Notes under the pieces: model-generated
Databases searched by the model: none
Seen by the model: only the letters and a program-made list of their open reading frames with translations
What the model was told of the DNA's origin: nothing
Made by a program: the position numbers and the translations under genes
Source: JAJDBU01 sp046756925
Lineage (GTDB): Bacteria > Nitrospirota > Nitrospiria > SBBL01 > JAADHI01
Reading direction: 5' to 3'
Length of the DNA: 64,000 nt
Assembly (NCBI GenBank): GCA_046756925.1
Contig: JBHHXH010000001.1
Coordinates: forward strand, 1-64,000
Part shown: positions 26,048-34,589 of the stretch, piece by piece
Layout of the letters: each line of letters opens with the position of its first letter
Numbering within the stretch: position 1 is the stretch's first letter

Positions 26048-27337
26048 TTACATCGCCAGGCTCAATGGATTTTCCATCGTCCGTTTCAAGACCTTTAAAA
26101 ACTCGGCGGCCTGAAGGCCGTCGGCGATCCGGTGATCGGTCGAGAGCGTCACTTTCATGATATGGCCGATGGCAATTTCTCCATTTGAAACGACCGGTTT
26201 TTCGATGATGGACCCGATGGCCAAGACCGCCGCCTCCGGCGGGGTGATGATGGCGCTGAAGGACTCCACGTCGTACATGCCGAGATTCGAGATGCTGAAG
26301 ACCGCGCCGGTGTATTCCTCCGGTTTGAGTTTTTTAACCCGCGCCCGCGCGACTTTGTCTTTCACTTCCGCTGAAATTTGACTCAGGGTAAGTTGATCGC
26401 AGTTCCGGATCACCGCCGTAATCACGCCTTCGGGCAGGCCGATGGCCAGGCCGATGTCAACGGTCTGGGAAACCTTGAGATGGTCGCCCCCATAGCTCGA
26501 ACGAAAGGCGGGGAACTTCCGCAGTGTCAGTGCAGTTCCTTTGATAAAAAGATCGCTCAAAGAGGGCTTTGGCTCTTCACCGTCTTTTCCAAGGGCGTCG
26601 CGGAGGGGAAGGACCTTGCCCATGTCGATTTCGGAGGTCACATAAAAATGCGGTACGGGGGCCTTGCTCTGGCTCATCCGCTTGGCAATGGCCTTGCGCA
26701 GCTGGGTTAATTCGACCCGTTCCGCTTCGCTCAGAGGGGCAGCAGCCTGAGGCCTCAGAGGAAGAGTGTCGAAGCCTTCCAAGTCGCGTTGAATGATTCT
26801 GCCGCCGGGACCGCTGCCTTTGATCCGACTTAGATCGATGTGCCGTTCCGCTGCGATCTTTTTGGCCAGGGGCGAGGCCTTGATCTCGCTGTCCATTTGT
26901 CCCATGGATACGGACGGGTCTGGTGTCCCTTCGGTTTGCATCTTCGCTTCTTCCGCGCCATTTCTTGGGACGGGCGCAGACGTTTCGGCGGCCTTGTCTT
27001 CCGTTTTTTCTTGCACCGGGGTGGCAGGGGCTCCACTTTCGCCGGCTTTACGGGTCCGTGGCATGGTCTCCTTTTTGAGCAGGGCCGTGATGTCTTCGTC
27101 GTCCCGCGCGATCAAAGCGATAAGGTCGCCGGAGGGCACGATGTGGCCGGGCGGGACGAGGATTTTTTTGAGGGTGCCGGAGGCAAAGGCCTCGAGGTCC
27201 ATCACGGCCTTGTCGGTTTCGACCTCGGCGATGGGGTCGCCGCTTTCGACGGCATCGCCCTCTTTTTTATACCATTGGAGAAGGACCCCCTCTTCCATGG
27301 TATCGGTCAACTTTGGCATCACCACGCGGTTGGCCAT
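26048..27337 (-). CDS. pdhC: Pyruvate dehydrogenase E2, dihydrolipoamide acetyltransferase
   Basis: The 429-residue protein has one N-terminal lipoyl domain with the lipoylated Lys43 in VETDKAVMDLEAF, an Ala/Pro/Thr-rich linker (about 90-150), an E3-binding domain (SPLAKKIAAERHIDLSRIKG then GPGGRIIQRDLE), and the catalytic acyltransferase domain ending in STDHRIADG (His402, Asp406). It forms the core of the complex and passes acetyl groups to CoA. It starts 12 bases after the E1 beta stop. Confidence 0.96.
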   Translation of the reverse strand: MANRVVMPKLTDTMEEGVLLQWYKKEGDAVESGDPIAEVETDKAVMDLEAFASGTLKKILVPPGHIVPSGDLIALIARDDEDITALLKKETMPRTRKAGESGAPATPVQEKTEDKAAETSAPVPRNGAEEAKMQTEGTPDPSVSMGQMDSEIKASPLAKKIAAERHIDLSRIKGSGPGGRIIQRDLEGFDTLPLRPQAAAPLSEAERVELTQLRKAIAKRMSQSKAPVPHFYVTSEIDMGKVLPLRDALGKDGEEPKPSLSDLFIKGTALTLRKFPAFRSSYGGDHLKVSQTVDIGLAIGLPEGVITAVIRNCDQLTLSQISAEVKDKVARARVKKLKPEEYTGAVFSISNLGMYDVESFSAIITPPEAAVLAIGSIIEKPVVSNGEIAIGHIMKVTLSTDHRIADGLQAAEFLKVLKRTMENPLSLAM

Positions 27338-27349
27338 GGCATCATCCTC

Positions 27350-28330
27350 TTATTCGAGATACAGGACTTTCTTGACGGCGGCGATAATTTTTTCGGGCGA
27401 AAGCAAGGCCGCTTCTTCGATGTTCTTCGCATAGGGAATGGGGCAGTCCTCGCCGCAGACCCGCTCGATGGGCGCGTCGAGATCGTCCAAGGCCCCGTGA
27501 TAAATCCGATCCGAGATCTGGGCGCTGACGCCGCCGTAGGGCCAGGCCTCTTCGACGATTACCACGCGATGGGTTTTTCGAACGGACGATAAAATCGTTT
27601 CGATGTCGAGCGGCCGCAGGGTGCGAGGATCGACCACCTCCGCATCGATGCCTTCCTTGGTCAAGATCTCCGCGGTTTGCAGACACAAAAGCAACATCTT
27701 CGACCAGGCAATCAAGGTCACGTCTTTGCCTTCCCGTTTGATGTCGGCCTGGCCGATGGGGATCGTGTAGTCGCCTTCGGGGACGTTCCCTTTCGTCCCG
27801 TAAAGCGCTTGAGCCTCGAAACAAATCACCGGGTTGTCGTCGCGGATGGCCGATTTTAAAAGTCCCTTGGCGTCCTTGGGCGTCGAAGGGGCGATGGCCT
27901 TGAGGCCGGGGATGTGGCAGTAGAGCGATTCGAGGCTTTGGCTGTGCTGTGCCGCGAGGCGTTTGGCCGAGCCGTTCGGGCCGCGAAACACCATCGGCAC
28001 CTTCAACTGCCCGCCCGACATCGAACGCAGCTTGGTGGCATTGTTGATGATTTGATCCAAGGCGAGGATGGCGAAGTTGAAGGTCATCATTTCGATGATG
28101 GGCCTTAAGCCCACCATGGCCGCACCCACGCCGACGCCGGTGAAGCCCGCCTCCGTAATCGGGGTATCGACCACGCGCATCGGACCGAATTCCTTCAGCA
28201 TCCCTTTGCTGACCTTGAAAGCGCCGTCGTAAAAACCGACCTCTTCTCCCATCAAAAAGATCGAGGGGTCACGGCGCATCTCTTCCGTCATGGCTTGATT
28301 CAAAGCTTCGCGGTAGGCAAGGGTTGGCAT
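27350..28330 (-). CDS. pdhB: Pyruvate dehydrogenase E1 beta subunit
   Basis: This 326-residue protein is the beta subunit of a heterotetrameric thiamine-diphosphate E1. Family segments include YREALNQAMTEEMRRDPSIF, LMGEEVGFYDGAFKVSKGM, DTPITEAGFTGVGVGAAMVG and the C-terminal VDPRTLRPLDIETI. It pairs with the E1 alpha product encoded immediately upstream. The ATG at 28330 follows an AGGAAAA, and the gap from the E1 alpha stop is nine bases. Confidence 0.96.
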   Translation of the reverse strand: MPTLAYREALNQAMTEEMRRDPSIFLMGEEVGFYDGAFKVSKGMLKEFGPMRVVDTPITEAGFTGVGVGAAMVGLRPIIEMMTFNFAILALDQIINNATKLRSMSGGQLKVPMVFRGPNGSAKRLAAQHSQSLESLYCHIPGLKAIAPSTPKDAKGLLKSAIRDDNPVICFEAQALYGTKGNVPEGDYTIPIGQADIKREGKDVTLIAWSKMLLLCLQTAEILTKEGIDAEVVDPRTLRPLDIETILSSVRKTHRVVIVEEAWPYGGVSAQISDRIYHGALDDLDAPIERVCGEDCPIPYAKNIEEAALLSPEKIIAAVKKVLYLE

Positions 28331-28339
28331 TCGTTTTTC

Positions 28340-29335
28340 CTAGTCTACGTAGACGTCTTCGGTCAATGACGAGAGAGGCGGATCGGGGCTTTCGTCCGCG
28401 AATTTTACCGCGTCTTGGATGATGCCGTCGATCTCGTCTTCCATCTTGCGAAGGGCCTTTTCATCGATTTGTTTTTCTTCAAGCAGCCGGTTCTTCAGCC
28501 TTTGAATCGGGTCCTTGCATTTCTGCGCGTCAATCTCTTCCTTGGTGCGATAATGGCCGTGGGCCGGATCGGACATGGAGTGCCCCATGTAACGATAGGT
28601 TTGGGCCTCGATGAAGATGGGCCGTTTCGAGGCCCGGACCCCTTTGATAATCCGTTCCATGTGTTTGTAGGTTTCGAGGATGTTCATGCCGTCGAGATGA
28701 TGAAAGGGCATGTTGTAGGCCCGTGCAGCATGGGCGATGTCGTAAAGGGCCGAGGCGCGTTCAACCGGCGTGCCCATGCCGAAGCGGTTGTTCTCGCAGA
28801 TGAAGATCACCGGCAGCCGCCAGAGGGCCGCGAGGTTGAGCGATTCGTGGAAGGCCCCGGTCGGCACCGCCCCTTCACCGAAAAAACACAGTACCACCTG
28901 ATCGCGCCTTTCGTACTTGATCGCAAAGCCCATGCCCGTGGCCAAGGCGATGTGACCGCCGACGATCCCGTGCCCGCCCATGAAATGGCGGGAGACATCG
29001 AAAAGGTGCATCGACCCGCCCTTGCCCTTGGATACCCCCGTGGCCTTGCCAAAGAGCTCGGCCATGATGCGCTTGGGTTCCACGCCGCGCGCCAGTGCAT
29101 GTCCATGATCGCGATAGGTCGAAATGACGTAGTCGTCTTCCCGCGCGGCCCCGATAGCCCCCACGGCGACCGCCTCTTCGCCGATGTAGAGATGACAGAA
29201 ACCCGCGATCTTGGCCAAGGCATACATCTCGGCGGTCTTCTCTTCGAAGCGGCGGATCAATATCGCCGTTCGTAGGAGGCTGCGGAAATCGATGTGATCG
29301 CTCTGGCTTTTTGGGTCTGCTTTTGTTTTGGGCAT
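28340..29335 (-). CDS. pdhA: Pyruvate dehydrogenase E1 alpha subunit
   Basis: This is the thiamine-diphosphate-binding alpha subunit. Key segments are GFCHLYIGEEAVAVG, STYRDHGHALARG, GKGGSMHLFDVSRHFMGGHG, and the ThDP/Mg motif with FFGEGAVPTGAFHESLNLAA and ENNRFGMGTP. The phosphorylation-loop-like YRYMGHSMSDP is also present. I choose ATG 29335 (331 residues), which gives the usual length; the frame stays open to 29407 with an unlikely cysteine-rich extension. No strong RBS is visible, so the start is uncertain. It leads the operon and is divergent from the HsdR-like gene. Confidence 0.95.
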   Translation of the reverse strand: MPKTKADPKSQSDHIDFRSLLRTAILIRRFEEKTAEMYALAKIAGFCHLYIGEEAVAVGAIGAAREDDYVISTYRDHGHALARGVEPKRIMAELFGKATGVSKGKGGSMHLFDVSRHFMGGHGIVGGHIALATGMGFAIKYERRDQVVLCFFGEGAVPTGAFHESLNLAALWRLPVIFICENNRFGMGTPVERASALYDIAHAARAYNMPFHHLDGMNILETYKHMERIIKGVRASKRPIFIEAQTYRYMGHSMSDPAHGHYRTKEEIDAQKCKDPIQRLKNRLLEEKQIDEKALRKMEDEIDGIIQDAVKFADESPDPPLSSLTEDVYVD

Positions 29336-29542
29336 TAGATAGTGAAATGTACAGATATTGGATATCAATCTTAACATCGGATTTCCGAAAAAGCAAAGCA
29401 GGATCACCCTGAGAAGACCGCATTCATTGACCGGTGTTGGGACAGGAGGGTATACTCGCGGCGATTCGTTTTTTAGGGGAAAATCGTTAGATCAAAGGGT
29501 GAATTTAAAGATTTTATTTTTCGATTTGAAAGCTAAAACAAT

Positions 29543-30724
29543 ATGAAGAGATCGAAAAAGGAAGCAGTCAAAACCGTCGAATCGAAGTTGCGCGCGGCGG
29601 GTTGGTTGATTCAAGACGCGGACGATCTGAAGATTCCTTCGTTCGGAGGGCTGTCGGTTTGTGATGTGCGCTTGTCACGCAATTACGGTATGGCCGACAT
29701 GCTCCTCTACGTTGATGGCAAAGTCGCGGGATTGATCGAGATCGATACCCAAAGCAATGTCTTATTTGGCGTCGATCCCCAAATAGAAAAATACCGACTT
29801 GGACTCCCGATCATCTTGCCCGTCTATACCCGGCCCCTGCCTTTTTTGTATCAGAGCAATGGCGAAGAAATCCGATTCACCAACGCCTTCGATGCCGAGC
29901 CGCGAGCGCGAGCGCTCTTTGCCTTTCACAAACCGGAAACTTTGAAAGCATGGCTGGAAGACGGGATGATCGGCAGCATGCCGCGGGATATGGCGGCCGC
30001 GGAATCCATAGAGCATGGCCGACGCGGCGCGACCCTACAGGAGCGTTTGTGGATCAATATGCCGCCGCTCATTGAGGATGGGCTTTCGCTGATCCAATGC
30101 GACGCCATCAATGCCTTGGAGCAGTCGCTCAAAAAAAATAATCCGCGCGTGCTCATTCAAATGAAAGATGCAACCGAGAGAAAGGCAACCGCTCTTCATT
30201 TGATCAATCGACTGATTCGTTTCGCCGACGCGCGCCGCGTGCTTTATCTCGTGAATTCGGAAAATATTGGCCGCGAGATCCACAAACGATTTCAAGATTG
30301 CGTTTCGCCTTACGACAAAAAGGCCTTGACACAAACCTTGCCTGTTCAGCATGTAACAGACAACCAACTGGATTTGAACGCACGGATATGCATCGCAACA
30401 CTACCGCGCATGTATGACCTATTGACCAATGAAACCATGAATGAAAAAGGAAGTGAAAAATCGCCGGAAGAAATTCTCGAAACGGTCGCCCCCCTTCAAT
30501 ACAATCCCGACATCCCCATCGGAACCTTCGATATCGTCGTCATCGACACCTGCAGTGCTCCCCTTACACGGCACTTTAGGCGAGTACTGGGGTATTTCGA
30601 TGCCTATGTAATTGGCATGAGCGGAAAAGCGGATGAGAAGACGGTTGAGTTGTTTGACGGGAATTTGTTACTGGGCGATGAAAAGGATGAAAACGGTGGG
30701 CTAGTTGTGATTTCTGAGGTGTAG
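29543..30724 (+). CDS. Isolated HsdR-like protein with all catalytic motifs replaced
   Basis: The 393 residues follow the N-terminal nuclease and first RecA-like domain of type I restriction HsdR subunits. The scaffold is kept: ADMLLYVDGKVAGLIEID (51-68), QIEKY (80-84), IQCDAINALEQSL (184-196) as the Q-motif helix, RRVLYLV, RICIATLPRMYDLL, FDIVVID and YFDAYVIGMS. The catalytic residues are not. Walker A GTGKT reads ATERK (210-214), DECH reads DTCS (335-338), TATP reads SGKA (360-363) and the nuclease E-x-K reads EID (66-68). The second RecA domain and C-terminal part are missing. No hsdM or hsdS is near. It has a clean frame, so it is a maintained protein or a recent truncation, not obvious debris. 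No RBS is evident. Confidence 0.7.
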   Translation: MKRSKKEAVKTVESKLRAAGWLIQDADDLKIPSFGGLSVCDVRLSRNYGMADMLLYVDGKVAGLIEIDTQSNVLFGVDPQIEKYRLGLPIILPVYTRPLPFLYQSNGEEIRFTNAFDAEPRARALFAFHKPETLKAWLEDGMIGSMPRDMAAAESIEHGRRGATLQERLWINMPPLIEDGLSLIQCDAINALEQSLKKNNPRVLIQMKDATERKATALHLINRLIRFADARRVLYLVNSENIGREIHKRFQDCVSPYDKKALTQTLPVQHVTDNQLDLNARICIATLPRMYDLLTNETMNEKGSEKSPEEILETVAPLQYNPDIPIGTFDIVVIDTCSAPLTRHFRRVLGYFDAYVIGMSGKADEKTVELFDGNLLLGDEKDENGGLVVISEV

Positions 30725-30855
30725 TATAAGGAACACTTCACAGCATCATAAACTGTACTTCTGATTTCAACACAAACTTCAATAATGTAGCTCCAATGCC
30801 TAAAAGATGATTATTACAAGATATGTGCTCTTAGATAATCTGAAGCGAGATAACA

Positions 30856-31851
30856 TTGTCTTTCTATGATCAAAACGGGTTCACTCCCGCCTGGTGGTGC
30901 AGAAACCCTCATCTCCAAACGGTATGGCGCAAGTTTTTCGGCGAGATCCCAGCTCTTCCCCTCCGTCGCGAGCGCTGGGAGACGCCCGACGACGATTTTC
31001 TCGATCTCGATTTTCTCGATCCTACGACTCAAAGCAATGAAGTTCCGACGGTTTTGCTGCTTCACGGCTTCGAGGGCTCTTCACAAGCGAAATATATACT
31101 GGGCATGCTGCGTTGGATCGGAAAAATGGGATGGCGCGGGGTCGCCTTGAACTTCCGGTCGTGCAGCGGAGAGATCAATTGGCAGCCGCGCTTCTATCAC
31201 TCCGGCGAAACGTGCGATCTCGATTGGGTGATCCAAAAATTAGCGTCGCGTTTTCCGAGCCGATCTCTTCTCATTGTCGGATTTTCCCTAGGTGGCAACG
31301 TTCTTTTAAAATGGCTGGGTGAAAAGGGCGAGCGGGTGTCCGATTCTGTTCGTGCCGCCGTGGCAATCTCCGTGCCCTTCGATTTGGGTGTCGCCGCCCA
31401 CAATATCGATTCGGGGTTCGGCAAGCTCTACGGGATGAACTTCCTGCAAAGCCTGAAGCAAAAGGTCTTAAAAAAAGAGGAGACCCTTCCCGGACTGATC
31501 GATCGAAAGAGGGTCCAGCGGATTCGATCCTATATTGATTTTGAAGACCGGATTTTCGCACCCATCCATCGATTTAAAGACGCAAGGGATTATTGGACGC
31601 GCTGTAGCGCCAAACGTTTTTTGGAAGGCGTGCGCCGGCCCACGCTCATCCTCCACGCCATGGATGACCCCTTTTTACCGGGCACCACGCTTCCGATAGA
31701 GCGCATCCGCCAATCCAAATGGCTTGTGGAAAGGATGACCGATTTCGGCGGACATGTCGGCTTTGTGGAAGGGGCTTGGCCCTGGCAGCCGCGATATTGG
31801 GCAGAAGCGCAGACGATGGGGTTTTTGACGTCCTTCATGAGGGGGGATTAA
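30856..31851 (+). CDS. YheT-family alpha/beta hydrolase
   Basis: This 331-residue protein belongs to the YheT/embryogenesis-associated hydrolase group. It begins FTPAWWCRNPHLQTVW, as the family does, and carries VLLLHGFEGSS, the nucleophile elbow GFSLGGNVLLKWLGE, an acid region HAMDDPFLP and the histidine in GGHVGFVEG. Family members hydrolyse short esters; the physiological substrate is unknown. The start is TTG 30856 since no in-frame ATG precedes the conserved region. It is convergent with the SmbP-like gene. Confidence 0.9.
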   Translation: MSFYDQNGFTPAWWCRNPHLQTVWRKFFGEIPALPLRRERWETPDDDFLDLDFLDPTTQSNEVPTVLLLHGFEGSSQAKYILGMLRWIGKMGWRGVALNFRSCSGEINWQPRFYHSGETCDLDWVIQKLASRFPSRSLLIVGFSLGGNVLLKWLGEKGERVSDSVRAAVAISVPFDLGVAAHNIDSGFGKLYGMNFLQSLKQKVLKKEETLPGLIDRKRVQRIRSYIDFEDRIFAPIHRFKDARDYWTRCSAKRFLEGVRRPTLILHAMDDPFLPGTTLPIERIRQSKWLVERMTDFGGHVGFVEGAWPWQPRYWAEAQTMGFLTSFMRGD

Positions 31852-31857
31852 AGGATA

Positions 31858-31884
31858 TAAAAAAACCGGCCCCGAAGGGCCGGT
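31858..31884 (-). terminator. Intrinsic terminator of the SmbP-like gene
   Basis: On the minus strand an 8-base stem ACCGGCCC/GGGCCGGT (31884-31865) closes a UUCG tetraloop and is followed by about seven U residues. This is a textbook strong terminator, 37 bases after the SmbP-like stop codon. Confidence 0.92.
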
Positions 31885-31920
31885 GGAATCTCAGACCTGT
31901 TTCGTGTTGCCTGCCTCAAT

Positions 31921-32358
31921 TCAGTTCATTTCTTGGGCGTGTTTTTGGCCCTCCATGGCGTGCAACATGGCGTCTTTCCCATGATCCATCATGATATCGG
32001 CATGGCCTTTTTCGCCGTGCTTGATCGCGGTTTTTCCATGAGAGATGGCTTCCTTCACATGATCCATCGCCTCCGGGCCGTGCATCTTGGTCGCCTTGCT
32101 GGCATCCGAGGCGCGGATCCCTTCCACCCCATGGGTGAGACACTCCTGTGCGTGGTTGACCATGGCTTTAAAATGTTTCAAAGCCACCTTGGGATGGCCT
32201 TGGCCGCCATGATCGAGGGCCTTTTCTCCCGAAGCGATCATGCCGTTGCAATGATTTTTTGCTTCATCGACGTGCATTTTAGATCCCGCAAAGGCGATCC
32301 CGGATAATGTGAAAACAGAAATGACCGCGACAACGGCCGCAATGAACTGATGACGCAT
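31921..32358 (-). CDS. SmbP-like periplasmic histidine-rich metal-binding protein
   Basis: A signal peptide (about 1-24, ending SGIAFA) precedes a helical mature domain with some 15 histidines spaced regularly (NHCNGM, KALDHGGQGH, ALKHFKAMVNH, EAMDHVKEAISHGKTAIKHG, DHGKDAMLH). This matches the small metal-binding protein SmbP known from Nitrosomonas europaea, which binds several copper ions. It is probably a periplasmic copper or divalent-metal buffer. AGGAGG precedes ATG 32358, and a strong terminator follows, so it is a monocistronic and probably well-expressed gene. Confidence 0.85.
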   Translation of the reverse strand: MRHQFIAAVVAVISVFTLSGIAFAGSKMHVDEAKNHCNGMIASGEKALDHGGQGHPKVALKHFKAMVNHAQECLTHGVEGIRASDASKATKMHGPEAMDHVKEAISHGKTAIKHGEKGHADIMMDHGKDAMLHAMEGQKHAQEMN

Positions 32359-32626
32359 CGTTCCTCCTATTGTTTAAACGTCCTGCACCCCTGTCTTCCA
32401 TTTGAACGGATCGAGGCTATCCTAAATAGTGCAGGTTTTCGGTGAGAAAAGCTTCGCTGGGAAAGGTCTTCCATATGAGAAGCACCCATGTTATTGGAAA
32501 TGAACCTCTTTCGAATCTAGCATTTTGGCATTGCGGAGTCAAGCGAGTGTCCTTTATGATGAGATACGAATCGATGGAGAAATCAGGAGAACACGACAAT
32601 GAAAACGCTTGGAAAAAGGAGAGAGC

Positions 32627-32956
32627 ATGCCCCAGGAATCATCCGTTCCTGTCGAGATTGAAAAGATCGGACAAGAGGAAATTCGAATCCGCTGGCAAGA
32701 CGGGCATGTCTCGAATTACCGAAACACCACTCTGCGCGAGCAATGTCAATGCGCCTCCTGTGTCGATGAGTGGAGCGGTCAAAAACGGATCGCTCCTGGG
32801 CAAATTTCCAAAGATATCGTCTCGACGGAGATCAAGGCGGTGGGGCATTATGCCGTATCGATCCATTGGAGCGACGGACACGATACGGGGATTTATCCTT
32901 TCGACCAACTCAGACGGATCTGCCCCTGTCAGGAATGTCGGGCAAGCATGGCCTAA
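32627..32956 (+). CDS. DUF971 protein
   Basis: The 109-residue protein is a free-standing DUF971 domain, related to the N-terminal domain of gamma-butyrobetaine hydroxylase. Family features are IRIRWQDGHVSNY, the cysteine group REQCQCASCVDEWSG (Cys40, Cys42, Cys45), and the C-terminal HWSDGHDTGIYPFDQLRRI with CPCQEC. The cysteines suggest zinc or iron-sulfur binding. Proteins of this family are linked to Fe-S metabolism in some organisms; that is not shown here. ATG 32627 has GGAGA five bases upstream, deciding the start. Confidence 0.88.
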   Translation: MPQESSVPVEIEKIGQEEIRIRWQDGHVSNYRNTTLREQCQCASCVDEWSGQKRIAPGQISKDIVSTEIKAVGHYAVSIHWSDGHDTGIYPFDQLRRICPCQECRASMA

Positions 32957-33001
32957 GCCGCCCAAGCTCCTATTGGATGCCCTTATTGTATTGGATCGGG
33001 G

Positions 33002-33769
33002 CTATTTTCGTTTTTCGCCCTCGAGCGATTTGGCGCAGCGAAAGCCGTTGTCCGGCCCGGAGATGTGGGGACGGTTGTAGTTTCGAAAGGTCGTCTGAGC
33101 GAACATTTCGTCGGCAAAGTGCCGGTTGACGTTGAAGGACCCTCCTCTCACCACCTTCTGAAAGATGCCGTAGTCCGCAGACTTGTAGGTATTGCCGGGA
33201 TAGGCGCGATACCAACTGTCGGTCCATTCCGAAACGTTTCCCGCCATGTCGAACACCCCATAGGGACTTCGATCTCCCGGCATGGAACCCACCGCCTTGG
33301 GTGCGGCGCCCGTATTGGCACGTTTCGAATCGAAGTGATTTCCCCAAGGATAGCTTCGTCCGTCTTCGCCCCGGGCGGCTTTTTCCCACTCCGCCTCTGT
33401 CGGCAAGCGCTTGCCGAGGGCACGGCAGTAATTATCCGCGTCGGTCCAGGTCACGTTCGTAACCGGCATTTCCGAAGTCCGATCCGGAAGCCGGTGCGTC
33501 TCATCGAATTTTAAATAGGCGCCATAGGTGACTTCATACCGGTCGATGAAGTAGGAAGGCAGTATGATCCGATGTTTCGGAGCGGCATCTTCTTGGCCCC
33601 AAGGGGTGTCCGCCGGCAGTTCGTCCAGCCCCATCCAGAAGGGGCCGACGGGGATCAGGACCATATCGTCCGGTGGCTGCACCTCTTCCTTTGCGGACCA
33701 TGACACGTCGGCAAGCAAGGGGAGGATGGAAAAACAGAGTCCCAATATGAGGCGGCGGATCAACATCAT
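33002..33769 (-). CDS. Secreted formylglycine-generating-enzyme-like (SUMF1) protein
   Basis: A signal peptide (1-25) is followed by a full SUMF1/FGE-sulfatase domain: DDMVLIPVGPFWMG, FIDRYEVTYGAYLKF, PVTNVTWTDADNYCRALGKR, LPTEAEWEKAARG, MAGNVSEWTDSWY, RGGSFNVNR and NGFRC. Catalytic FGEs use a cysteine pair or copper-binding cysteines; only isolated cysteines are visible here, so it may be a non-catalytic, ligand-binding member. No sulfatase gene is adjacent. It converges on the DUF971 gene. Confidence 0.88.
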   Translation of the reverse strand: MMLIRRLILGLCFSILPLLADVSWSAKEEVQPPDDMVLIPVGPFWMGLDELPADTPWGQEDAAPKHRIILPSYFIDRYEVTYGAYLKFDETHRLPDRTSEMPVTNVTWTDADNYCRALGKRLPTEAEWEKAARGEDGRSYPWGNHFDSKRANTGAAPKAVGSMPGDRSPYGVFDMAGNVSEWTDSWYRAYPGNTYKSADYGIFQKVVRGGSFNVNRHFADEMFAQTTFRNYNRPHISGPDNGFRCAKSLEGEKRK

Positions 33770-33882
33770 CGGCCGATTTTAAAATCGGATACGTCGAATG
33801 TCAACCGACCCATCTTCCGGATTGCTTTGCATCTAAAGGTCTGCAGCGATATAATTTTAAGAACAGAATACAGGCACAAACC

Positions 33883-34500
33883 ATGACGATGACAACCGGC
33901 TATTCTTTTGGAGATCCGGTCATCGATCCTCTCATTGCCGTCTACTTTCAAAAAAATGAAGCGGCGCAAACCTTTGCGAGGATCGCCGGTCGAGAGGGCT
34001 GGCCCTTTAAAATCGACCATATCGCCCTCCGTTGTTTGAATATCGATCGCCGTGCGGCGCCCTTTTTGGCGGGAGGCTATGTTTTCGAGGGCGAAACGGT
34101 GGAATACCCCGCTCAAGGCTGGTGGGCGAAAATTTACCGAAAGCCGGGCCTCCCTGCCCTCTTTGTCGATCAGGCTTATGAAGACGTCCGCGGACAACGG
34201 AGCATCATCCCCCATTGGGTCGGAATATTCGGCGATACACCCCTGCACCATGCGGCGGTTCTTGTTGAAGAGATCGATCGGGCGATTACGATATTGCAAC
34301 AGGCCGGCGTGGCGTTTTCCGGGCCGGTGATCGGCAGCCCTGGCTCTCGGCTTCGGCAAATCTTCAGTGCGGCGGAAGTTCGGGCCGGCGCGGCCTACAC
34401 TGTACTCGAGTTGACGGAACGAAATGGCTATGACGGTTTTTACGCCGATCAGGCCAATCGGCTGATGCAGTCTTCCGGTAAGTTAAAATCCAAGAAATAA
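33883..34500 (+). CDS. VOC/DUF1338-like metalloenzyme
   Basis: The 205-residue protein resembles the vicinal-oxygen-chelate fold of DUF1338 (2-oxoadipate dioxygenase/decarboxylase) and HPPD-like enzymes. Candidate metal ligands are His46 in KIDHIALR, His122 or His123 in TPLHHAAVLVEE, and Glu176 in VLELTER. It is about half the length of the large YdcJ-type members, so it is a compact form. The substrate is unknown. A divergent FGE-like gene and a convergent CinA-like gene flank it; no pathway context is obvious. Confidence 0.6.
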   Translation: MTMTTGYSFGDPVIDPLIAVYFQKNEAAQTFARIAGREGWPFKIDHIALRCLNIDRRAAPFLAGGYVFEGETVEYPAQGWWAKIYRKPGLPALFVDQAYEDVRGQRSIIPHWVGIFGDTPLHHAAVLVEEIDRAITILQQAGVAFSGPVIGSPGSRLRQIFSAAEVRAGAAYTVLELTERNGYDGFYADQANRLMQSSGKLKSKK

Positions 34501-34589
34501 AGGATGCGCTCACCCGATGACATTGCTCGCGTCCCTTTGGGGAACCGTGCACAAAGGTCTTTTCAGGGCGGGGTCGAGCCCATCGCGGA

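Noticed and set aside
26793..27592. Long plus-strand open frames opposite the E2 and E1 beta genes
   Set aside because: They mirror the coding strand of pdhC and pdhB and show no protein family features.
28415..29275. 286-codon open frame opposite pdhA
   Set aside because: It is the antisense shadow of pdhA in GC-rich sequence, with no RBS or recognisable domain.
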